This document shows positions 24,796-31,300 of a stretch of DNA of 51,384 nt, in pieces. Both the position numbers and the translations under genes were made by a program. A model generated the notes under the pieces. That model worked only from the letters and a program-made list of their open reading frames with translations, ran no database searches and was not told where the DNA came from. Numbering within the stretch: position 1 is the stretch's first letter; every line of letters begins with the position of its first letter. The stretch is taken from positions 1-51,384 of the forward strand of contig JALFFZ010000164.1 of NCBI GenBank assembly GCA_022777585.1, read 5' to 3'. Source of the DNA: Bacteroidales bacterium. GTDB taxonomy: Bacteria; Bacteroidota; Bacteroidia; Bacteroidales; UBA932.

Positions 24796-26521
24796 TATCC
24801 TCCCTCTCCCTCATGTCCTTGATGCGGAGCTGGATGGTGGAATTACCCCTGAAATAGTTCTCCACTATGCTGTAGCATATATCCACCGGGTTTCCATTGT
24901 GAATATGGGCGAAGAGATCAGCCATATTGAAGGCAATGGCCGAGATCTGGTGATACGGCTGGGATTCCTGAATCATCTCAAGTTTGAGATGCTGCCCGCC
25001 GGGGCCCACCTTGCGTCCGGTACCGTTGTCATAGACATTCTTCGTCAGGAATACAGGCGAGCTGTTTCCAGGGCCGAATGGCTGGAACTGCTTGAGAATA
25101 CGGCAGAATTTCGGCGTGATCTGGGAGAAGTTGATTTCCGAATCCACATCCACCACCGGAGTGGCCATTTCCTCATTGATATGCTCTCCCACATACTTGT
25201 CAATGCGGGTGACAAATTCGTCCAGATTCTCCTCCCTGAGAGTCAGTCCCGCTGCGTAAATATGACCGCCGTAGTTTTCAAGAAGGTCAGCGCAGCTGCT
25301 GATTGCCTCGTAAAGGTCAAAGCCCCTGACACTCCTCGCAGACCCTGTTACAAAACCATTGGAACGGGTCAGGACAAATGTCGGCTTGTAATATTTCTCG
25401 ACCAGGCGGGATGCCACTATGCCCACGACACCCTTGTTCCAGTCCGGGGCATAGACCACCACTGCATTGCCGGAACAGCAGCAGGTACCGTTCTGGACCA
25501 TATCGAAGGCCTGCGCGGTAATCTCCCGGTCAATGCTCTTGCGCTCATTGTTGTTGTCATTGATCTTCCTGCCCACCTCGAGAGCCTCGGCAGGATTCTC
25601 CGATGTGAGAAGTTCCACAGCGAGTCGGCCTGACTCCATTCGGCCGGCAGCATTGATCCGAGGGCCAATCTTGAAGACAATATCGTCAATGGTAATATGC
25701 CCGGGCTCAAGGTTCGAGAACTCAATCATTGTCTTGAGTCCGGTGCGCGGCCTTTCATTGAGCATTTTCAATCCGAAATGCGCCAGCACCCTGTTCTCTC
25801 CCGTGACGGTCACGAGATCGGAGGCAATGCTGACAACCAGGAGGTCAAGCAGCGGCAGCAGGTTCTCGAAAGGGATACCATGCCTCTGGGAATATGCCTG
25901 AACAAGCTTGAACCCCACTCCGCAGCCTGAAAGATCGTCGAAAGGATAGTTGCAGTCCTCCCTCTTCGGGTCCAGGACGGCGACGGCCTTCGGGATCTCA
26001 ATCTCAGGGAGATGGTGGTCGCAGACAATCACGTCAATGCCCTTCGACCTTGCATATTCGACCTTTTCAATAGCCTTGATGCCGCAGTCCAGGGTAATTA
26101 TGAGACTGAACCCGTTGTCCGCCGCCCAGTCAATGCCCTTTGCGGAGACTCCGTAGCCCTCGTCATACCTGTCCGGAATGTAGAAATCAATTTTCCCGGT
26201 AATCTTGCGGAGAAATGAATATACCAGTGAAACGGCCGTGGTGCCATCCACGTCATAGTCTCCGTAGATGAGAATCTTTTCCCCGGAGGAAACAGCCCTT
26301 GAAATACGGTCCACAGCCCTGTCCATATCCTTCATGAGGAACGGGTCGTGCAGGAAGTCCAGACTTGGCCTGAAGAAGAGACGCGCCTCCTCGAATGACC
26401 TTATGCCCCTGTGAACAAGCAATGAAGACAACACGGGATCAATGCCCAGCTCCGCTGCGAGCTGCGCTACAATTGCGGGATCCGCCGCCTCTCTAAGTCT
26501 CCATTCTTTTTCAACCGGCAT
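24785..26521 (-). CDS. recJ: Single-stranded-DNA exonuclease RecJ
   Basis: Encodes 578 residues from MPVEKEWRLREA. DHH-family motifs: DYDVDG (88-93, motif I), a metal Asp in LDCG, DHH (168-170), SGCGVGFKL, and in the DHHA1 domain GGHIYAAGLTL. RecJ degrades single-stranded DNA 5' to 3' in recombination and repair. The frame is open to a TTG at 26530, but that codon lies inside the -7 promoter element, so the ATG at 26521 is the start. That leaves a leader of only a few bases. It is convergent with aroK. Confidence 0.94.
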   Translation of the reverse strand: MPVEKEWRLREAADPAIVAQLAAELGIDPVLSSLLVHRGIRSFEEARLFFRPSLDFLHDPFLMKDMDRAVDRISRAVSSGEKILIYGDYDVDGTTAVSLVYSFLRKITGKIDFYIPDRYDEGYGVSAKGIDWAADNGFSLIITLDCGIKAIEKVEYARSKGIDVIVCDHHLPEIEIPKAVAVLDPKREDCNYPFDDLSGCGVGFKLVQAYSQRHGIPFENLLPLLDLLVVSIASDLVTVTGENRVLAHFGLKMLNERPRTGLKTMIEFSNLEPGHITIDDIVFKIGPRINAAGRMESGRLAVELLTSENPAEALEVGRKINDNNNERKSIDREITAQAFDMVQNGTCCCSGNAVVVYAPDWNKGVVGIVASRLVEKYYKPTFVLTRSNGFVTGSARSVRGFDLYEAISSCADLLENYGGHIYAAGLTLREENLDEFVTRIDKYVGEHINEEMATPVVDVDSEINFSQITPKFCRILKQFQPFGPGNSSPVFLTKNVYDNGTGRKVGPGGQHLKLEMIQESQPYHQISAIAFNMADLFAHIHNGNPVDICYSIVENYFRGNSTIQLRIKDMREREDINL

Positions 26522-26527
26522 AGCATA

Positions 26528-26535
26528 CAAAGTTA
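26528..26535 (-). promoter_or_regulatory. Bacteroidetes -7 promoter element for recJ, abutting the start codon
   Basis: On the minus strand TAACTTTG matches TAnnTTTG exactly and ends 6 bases before the recJ ATG. If it is used, the transcript begins at or within a few bases of the start codon. Confidence 0.55.
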
Positions 26536-26560
26536 CATTTTTATGGGGAAATAAAAAATA

Positions 26561-27286
26561 TTATTTTCCCGTGAGATCAGGAATCTGAACGAACTCCTTC
26601 ATCCCCTCTGAGGCGACAGCACGGATATGCCTGACCCGCTTGTCACGGACATTGACATCGGCAGGATCAATGAGATACACCGGAGCCGAGGACGGGGCAT
26701 AGCGGTACAGACCCGCCGCCGGATAAACGCTCAGCGAACTGCCCACAATCAGAAGAATATCAGCCTGGGAGACAATGTCGATGGCCTTGCCGATTTTCGG
26801 GACCGCCTCACCGAACCAGACGATATGCGGGCGGAGCTGGACCCCGTCCGGGGACTTGTCACCCAGGGAAATCTCACCATAGCCAATGTCGAACACCTTC
26901 GCCTCGGAAAAACCGTCACTCTCATTGCAGCTGTCCTCCGGACGCACCTTTGTAAGTTCTCCGTGAAGATGCAGCACACGCGTGCTGCCCGCGCGCTCGT
27001 GGAGATTGTCCACATTCTGGGTGATTACATCGACATTGTATCTGTCCTCAAGCGCGGCGATGGCCAGATGGGCCGCATTGGGCTTGACAACGGCAAGCTC
27101 CTTCCTGCGGATATTGTAGAAATCCAGCAGCAAAGCCTTGTCTCTCCTCCAGCCGTCAATTGACGCAACTACCTGAGGATCAAACTTGTCCCAAAGGCCG
27201 CCATTATCCCGGAAAGTGCTTATTCCGCTCTCGGCGCTGACCCCTGCACCAGTCAGCACTACAATATGTTTCTTACCATTTCCCAT
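26561..27286 (-). CDS. cobB: Sirtuin (SIR2-family NAD-dependent protein deacylase)
   Basis: Encodes 241 residues. NAD-binding GAGVSAESGISTFRD (13-27), TQNVDNLHERAG (89-100) and the catalytic H108 in HLHGEL are intact, as are GSSLSVYPA and the late Asp. Y57 and R60 in FYNIRR match the Tyr-x-x-Arg pair that marks class III sirtuins acting on succinyl- or malonyl-lysine. The small domain between 110 and 153 has only one Cys (C120), so the usual four-cysteine zinc site is absent. The frame is open to 27406, but that overlaps the ATPase gene; the ATG at 27286 (MGNGKKHIVV) gives the normal start 37 bases after the ATPase stop. Confidence 0.9.
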   Translation of the reverse strand: MGNGKKHIVVLTGAGVSAESGISTFRDNGGLWDKFDPQVVASIDGWRRDKALLLDFYNIRRKELAVVKPNAAHLAIAALEDRYNVDVITQNVDNLHERAGSTRVLHLHGELTKVRPEDSCNESDGFSEAKVFDIGYGEISLGDKSPDGVQLRPHIVWFGEAVPKIGKAIDIVSQADILLIVGSSLSVYPAAGLYRYAPSSAPVYLIDPADVNVRDKRVRHIRAVASEGMKEFVQIPDLTGK

Positions 27287-27323
27287 ATACACAACATTAT
27301 GATTTCGACTTGCAGGAACCGGA

Positions 27324-28478
27324 CTATTTCCCGGAATCCCCGAAATAAAACTGTCTGAGCCAATACTCGAAAAGCGGATCCAGGATCTCCGGTTCATCCT
27401 TGTCATTGAAGCGGAGCACCTCCTTCTTCATCAGTGCATCCTTGAGCCGCTTCACGTTGGCGGAAGAATTGAGAGCATACTTTTCAATGACCTCGGTGGT
27501 GCTGAACTTCACCACCCCGTCAATGACAGCCCTCAGCAGCCTGATCTGGAACGAAGTCAGGTCATCCACTATCCGCTGAAATTCCGGTTCATGAACCGAT
27601 ATCAAACAGGACAATGCATCCCTGAAAGTGTTTTCATTGATATAACCCTTTGAGAGACAGTCACATATAAAGAAGAAATGATTGATGTGCCAAAGGCTGT
27701 TCCTGAACAGATTGCACACTCCCTGTATCTGATCCTTGTCGATGACCTTGCCGCCGAGGGTGAATCCCCTCATCACATACTCCGAAAGTTCGTATGGAGT
27801 GGGGTCCGAAAGTTCAATTCTCTCGACAATGTTCCAGAAAAACTTCCTGCGCCGGAAAATGCTCTCCATCGCATTCGCCCGGGACCCGATGAGCACGAAT
27901 GAGCAGAAAGGCGCAGGAGCATCCTTATGCCGGAGCATCACATCCTGCATTGTCCTGAACAACTCCTCCCCCTCCTCGGAATCAATGTTCTGGAACTCCC
28001 TGAGAACCACAATCACATCGTTGTTCCTCAATCCTGCCATCCTGTAAGGCAGTTCGATAATCTCCCGGCACTCCTCCTGTGACAATGGGAATGAGCCCTG
28101 GAAAAGCTGTCCGGTCTCCAGATAAAGACCCTCATCGAAGACAAGGGAGGTCCCTCCGAGATATGTCGAGGAAATCTCCGCCATCTCCTCAGGCGCGGTG
28201 GCCACGGCTTTGATGACACTTCCGGCAAAGCGGCGGAGAAAAAGCTCCGGTTTTCTGACATTCATCAAATCCACCTCACACAAGATTGGATTATGTCCGG
28301 AAGTCTTGAGATTGACCAGGGTCTGGCGGACAACCGACATCTTCCCCGACTTCGGAGGCCCCCAGATTACCGCATTCTGCCCGTGGGTGACAATGCCTGC
28401 AAGTGAATTGCAGTCACTCCGGCGCCCGGCGAATGACCTGCCCGTGACCGATTTGTCGAATATGAATGGTGAATCCAT
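27324..28478 (-). CDS. AAA-type ATPase with winged-helix-like C-terminus
   Basis: Encodes 384 residues. Walker A is GPPKSGKM (40-47). The Walker B strand DVIVVLREFQNI (154-165) has Arg where the usual Asp stands, followed by the Glu (E161). The C-terminal third (DDLTSFQIRLLRAVIDG, VKRLKDALMKKEVLRF, ILDPLFEYWLRQFYF) has the winged-helix and tail pattern of the archaeal-type ATPases found as stand-alone genes in Bacteroidales and Archaea. Function unknown; DNA or protein remodelling are both possible. It has its own -7 element and probably drives the sirtuin gene behind it. Confidence 0.75.
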   Translation of the reverse strand: MDSPFIFDKSVTGRSFAGRRSDCNSLAGIVTHGQNAVIWGPPKSGKMSVVRQTLVNLKTSGHNPILCEVDLMNVRKPELFLRRFAGSVIKAVATAPEEMAEISSTYLGGTSLVFDEGLYLETGQLFQGSFPLSQEECREIIELPYRMAGLRNNDVIVVLREFQNIDSEEGEELFRTMQDVMLRHKDAPAPFCSFVLIGSRANAMESIFRRRKFFWNIVERIELSDPTPYELSEYVMRGFTLGGKVIDKDQIQGVCNLFRNSLWHINHFFFICDCLSKGYINENTFRDALSCLISVHEPEFQRIVDDLTSFQIRLLRAVIDGVVKFSTTEVIEKYALNSSANVKRLKDALMKKEVLRFNDKDEPEILDPLFEYWLRQFYFGDSGK

Positions 28479-28506
28479 CTGGAGTAATATTTAATGTCCT
28501 GAACTA

Positions 28507-28514
28507 CAAATTTA
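28507..28514 (-). promoter_or_regulatory. Bacteroidetes -7 promoter element for the ATPase gene
   Basis: On the minus strand TAAATTTG matches TAnnTTTG exactly and ends 28 bases before the ATG at 28478. It is divergent from the rplU promoter. Confidence 0.55.
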
Positions 28515-28533
28515 AGGAATATTCAGAAAATAT

Positions 28534-28564
28534 TTTGCGGTATTTGATAAAAATGCTAAATTTG
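28534..28564 (+). promoter_or_regulatory. Full -33/-7 promoter of rplU-rpmA
   Basis: TTTG at 28534-28537, a 19-base spacer, then TAAATTTG at 28557-28564. This is the only promoter in the window with both Bacteroidetes elements at textbook spacing, as expected for a strong ribosomal protein operon. Confidence 0.75.
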
Positions 28565-28580
28565 CGGTCCTGATTGATTT

Positions 28581-28655
28581 ATGGCTACCAAGCCCAGTAA
28601 AGTTCCGCCGCATGAAGGCGGGCGCTTGCAGCCGAAACTTATAAAGTTTTTTTAG
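28581..28655 (+). CDS. Possible 24-residue leader peptide upstream of rplU
   Basis: An ATG at 28581 opens a frame of 24 codons that ends in TAG at 28653-28655, one base before the rplU ATG. The peptide starts MATKPSKVPPHEGG and is basic (Lys/Arg-rich) with a Pro-Pro pair. The ATG is about 16 bases after the -7 element, so a short leader would precede it. The coupling to rplU is tight, but a chance open frame of this length is not rare. I know of no described peptide like it. Confidence 0.4.
   Translation: MATKPSKVPPHEGGRLQPKLIKFF
28583..28653 (+). promoter_or_regulatory. Structured rplU mRNA leader, attenuator-like
   Basis: Three short stems can form: GGCT (28583-28586) with AGCC (28591-28594); CCGCC (28605-28609) with GGCGG (28617-28621); and AAACTT (28635-28640) with AAGTTT (28644-28649) followed by a U-run to 28653. 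The first GGCT could pair instead with AGCC at 28630-28633, so alternative folds exist. The last stem is weak. A role in autoregulation by L21 is an inference only. Confidence 0.4.
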
Positions 28656-28656
28656 A

Positions 28657-28968
28657 ATGTACGCAATCGTTGACATTGCAGGCCAGCAGTTCAAGGTAGA
28701 GGCTGGTGCAGAGATTTTCGTCAACCGTCTTTCTGCCAAGAACGATGAGACGGTCGAGTTCGACAAGGTGCTTCTCCTCGACAATGAGGGCGAAGTGAAG
28801 GTCGGAGCCCCTTACGTAGAAGGCGCAGTGGTTAAGGCTACCGTGCTCAATGATGATGCCAAGGCAAAGAAAGTATTGGTATTCAAGAAAATCCGTCGCA
28901 AAGGATTCCAGAAGCTCAACGGCCATCGCCAGAAGCTCACCAAGATCCGTATCGACTCTATCGCTTAA
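28657..28968 (+). CDS. rplU: 50S ribosomal protein L21
   Basis: Encodes 103 residues starting MYAIVDIAGQQFKVEAGAEI, with the conserved C-terminal KIRRKGFQKLNGHRQKLTKIRI. L21 binds 23S rRNA in the large subunit. rpmA follows after 22 bases, the standard pair. Confidence 0.97.
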   Translation: MYAIVDIAGQQFKVEAGAEIFVNRLSAKNDETVEFDKVLLLDNEGEVKVGAPYVEGAVVKATVLNDDAKAKKVLVFKKIRRKGFQKLNGHRQKLTKIRIDSIA

Positions 28969-28990
28969 TCATTAACAGGAGGAAAGAAAA

Positions 28991-29251
28991 ATGGCACATA
29001 AAAAAGGTCAAAGTAGTTCCAAGAACGGTCGTGAATCACATAGCAAACGACTCGGTCTCAAGAAGTTCGGCGGAGAGGTCGTAAAGGCCGGAAACATCAT
29101 TGTCCGCCAGAGAGGTACTGTGCACAATCCTGACAAGAACGTCGGAATCGGCAAGGACCATACTCTCTATGCCCTCGTTGACGGCACCGTGAAGTTCACC
29201 AGGAAGAGAGAGAACAAATCTTACGTGTCGGTTATCCCTTTTGAGAACTAG
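28991..29251 (+). CDS. rpmA: 50S ribosomal protein L27
   Basis: Encodes 86 residues starting [16 protein letters not shown], followed by [25 protein letters not shown]. The flexible N-terminal arm reaches the peptidyl transferase centre. There is no cleavable N-terminal extension of the Firmicutes kind. A Shine-Dalgarno-like AGGAGG stretch (28978-28983) precedes the ATG, which is unusual among genes in this window. Confidence 0.97.
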   Translation: MAHKKGQSSSKNGRESHSKRLGLKKFGGEVVKAGNIIVRQRGTVHNPDKNVGIGKDHTLYALVDGTVKFTRKRENKSYVSVIPFEN

Positions 29252-29275
29252 CTCGAAGGGTCTTGAAAGACATTG

Positions 29276-29320
29276 GAGGATTGCACTTCGAGTTCGGCGT
29301 GCGGTCCTCTATTTTTTTAT
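29276..29320 (+). terminator. Intrinsic terminator after rpmA
   Basis: GAGGA (29276-29280) and GCAC (29283-29286) pair with GTGC (29299-29302) and TCCTC (29305-29309) around an internal mismatch, giving a two-part stem with a loop near 29287-29298, followed by TATTTTTTTAT (29310-29320). This is the clearest rho-independent terminator in the window. Confidence 0.8.
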
Positions 29321-29347
29321 TTGAAGAACATTAGACGTAAAAATATC

Positions 29348-30619
29348 ATGTTGACACTCAAAATGCTTCGCGACGATCCCGAGTTCGTTATCGGGAAACT
29401 TGCAGTAAAGAACTTCGATGCAAGAGACATCGTTGAGAAAGTCCTGAAACTTGATACTGAAAGAAGGGCGCTCCAGACAGAGAGCGATGCTCTCCTCGCT
29501 CAGCAGAAGCAGAAGGCGGGCCTCATCGGAGGCCTCATGAAGGAAGGCAGGAAGGCAGAGGCCGAGGAAGCCAAGAAGGAAGTGGCCGAGCTGAAGGCAA
29601 AGTCAACCGAACTCCTCGCAAAGGCTGACGTCACAAACAAGGAACTTGAGGCACAGCTGGTGCTTCTCCCGAACATACCTTGCGACCTCGTCGTTCCGGG
29701 CAAGGGAGCCGAGGACAACCAGGTCGTGAAGATGGGCGGCCCGGAAATCCATCTTCCGGAAAATGCCCTCCCGCATTGGGATCTCGCCAAGAAGTTCGAT
29801 ATCATCGATTTCGACCTTGGCGTGAAACTCACCGGAGCGGGATTCCCTGTTTACAAAGGCAAGGGTGCAAAACTCCAGAGAGCGCTCATCAGCTTCTTCC
29901 TCGACCAGAATACAGCCGACGGTTACAAGGAAATAGAACCGCCTATCATGGTGAACGCCGCTTCCGGTTTCGGTACCGGCCAGCTCCCTGACAAGGAAGC
30001 TCAGATGTACTATGTCGGTCTCGACGATTTCTATCTCGTACCTACCGCAGAAGTACCTGTGACCAATATATACAGGGATGTAATTCTCGCAAACGACCAG
30101 TTCCCGCAGAAACTGACCGCATACACTCCGTGCTTCCGCAGGGAGGCAGGCTCATACGGCAAGGATGTAAGAGGGCTGAACAGGCTCCACCAGTTCGACA
30201 AGGTGGAAATCGTGCGCATCGAGAAGCCGGAGAACTCCTACAAGGCCCTCGACGAAATGATTGCCCACGTGGAGGATCTCGTGAACAAGCTCGGACTCAA
30301 GTACAGAATCCTCAGACTCTGTGGCGGTGACATGAGCTTCACATCAGCCATCACCTACGATTTCGAACTCTGGTCAGCTGCACAGCAGAGATGGCTTGAG
30401 ATTTCCTCAGTCTCCAACTTCGAGACATACCAGGCCAACCGTCTCCACCTCAGATACAAGGACGAGAACGGCAAGACCCAGCTCTGCCACACCCTCAACG
30501 GAAGTTCCCTCGCCCTGCCGCGTGTTGTTGCGGCAATGCTTGAGGACAACCAGCAGGAGGACAGAATCGTCATTCCTGAGATTCTGAGGCCATACACCGG
30601 ATTCGACTACATCGACTGA
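29348..30619 (+). CDS. serS: Seryl-tRNA synthetase
   Basis: Encodes 423 residues from MLTLKMLRDDPEFVIGKLA. Class II synthetase with an N-terminal antiparallel coiled-coil arm (about 30-105) that contacts the long variable arm of tRNA-Ser, motif 2 CFRREAGSYGKDVRGLNRLHQF and motif 3 NGSSLALPRVVAAMLEDNQ. The frame is open to 29273, but those 25 residues run through the terminator hairpin, so I use the ATG at 29348. ruvC follows after 9 bases. Confidence 0.96.
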   Translation: MLTLKMLRDDPEFVIGKLAVKNFDARDIVEKVLKLDTERRALQTESDALLAQQKQKAGLIGGLMKEGRKAEAEEAKKEVAELKAKSTELLAKADVTNKELEAQLVLLPNIPCDLVVPGKGAEDNQVVKMGGPEIHLPENALPHWDLAKKFDIIDFDLGVKLTGAGFPVYKGKGAKLQRALISFFLDQNTADGYKEIEPPIMVNAASGFGTGQLPDKEAQMYYVGLDDFYLVPTAEVPVTNIYRDVILANDQFPQKLTAYTPCFRREAGSYGKDVRGLNRLHQFDKVEIVRIEKPENSYKALDEMIAHVEDLVNKLGLKYRILRLCGGDMSFTSAITYDFELWSAAQQRWLEISSVSNFETYQANRLHLRYKDENGKTQLCHTLNGSSLALPRVVAAMLEDNQQEDRIVIPEILRPYTGFDYID

Positions 30620-30628
30620 TCCGGCCTG

Positions 30629-31183
30629 ATGATAAAAGACACTACAATTCTCGGAATAGACCCCGGAACCAATATTCTTGGCTTCGGGGTCATCCGTGTT
30701 GAAAACGGCAAGCCCCACTACCTGGAGATGGGAGTCATCGATCTCAGAAAGGAGGAGAACGCCTATTCCAAGCTGAGCCGCATCTTCAGGGAAATCGGAG
30801 ACGTATGCGACCGGTTCTCCCCTGACGACATGGCATTGGAATCCCCTTTCTACGGAAAGAATGCCCAGGTCGTGCTCAAGCTCGGCAGGGCGCAGGGAGC
30901 GGCGATGCTGGCAGCCAATACAAGAGGCATATCCATTACTGAATATGCGCCGAGGAAGGCCAAGGTGGCCGTGACGGGAAACGGAGCCGCCTCCAAGAAT
31001 CAGGTCAGCACGATACTGCAAAGAATCCTGGGCATAGACATCGAGGAGAAATTCCTGGATGCGACCGATGCGCTCGCCATTGCAATGTGCCATTATTACC
31101 AGCTCTCGAATCCCCTCGCCGGGATGAAAAGCGGAGGAAGCTGGGAGAAATTCATAGCCGACAATCCCGACAGGATAAAATGA
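30629..31183 (+). CDS. ruvC: Holliday junction resolvase RuvC
   Basis: Encodes 184 residues. The four acidic active-site residues are present: D11 in LGIDPGT, E71 in ALESPFYG, and D144 and D147 in LDATDALA. It resolves four-way DNA junctions together with RuvAB, which are not in the window. It lies 9 bases after serS and probably shares its transcript. Confidence 0.95.
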   Translation: MIKDTTILGIDPGTNILGFGVIRVENGKPHYLEMGVIDLRKEENAYSKLSRIFREIGDVCDRFSPDDMALESPFYGKNAQVVLKLGRAQGAAMLAANTRGISITEYAPRKAKVAVTGNGAASKNQVSTILQRILGIDIEEKFLDATDALAIAMCHYYQLSNPLAGMKSGGSWEKFIADNPDRIK

Positions 31184-31300
31184 CTTTTTTCAGCCGGACG
31201 GATTAAACCCCGGGCCGGCGGATTTGTCTAATGTCTGTTGCTTCCCGAAAGGAATCAGAGGAAGCATTCACAGAGTGTTACTGAAAACTGAAAAACATCA

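Noticed and set aside
27287..27406. Longer sirtuin start at 27406
   Set aside because: The extra 40 residues run into the ATPase gene and do not resemble sirtuins.
31184..31300. A promoter or terminator between ruvC and the outer-membrane protein gene
   Set aside because: There is a TTTG and GC-rich text, but no exact TAnnTTTG and no hairpin with a T-run, so I see nothing I can support.
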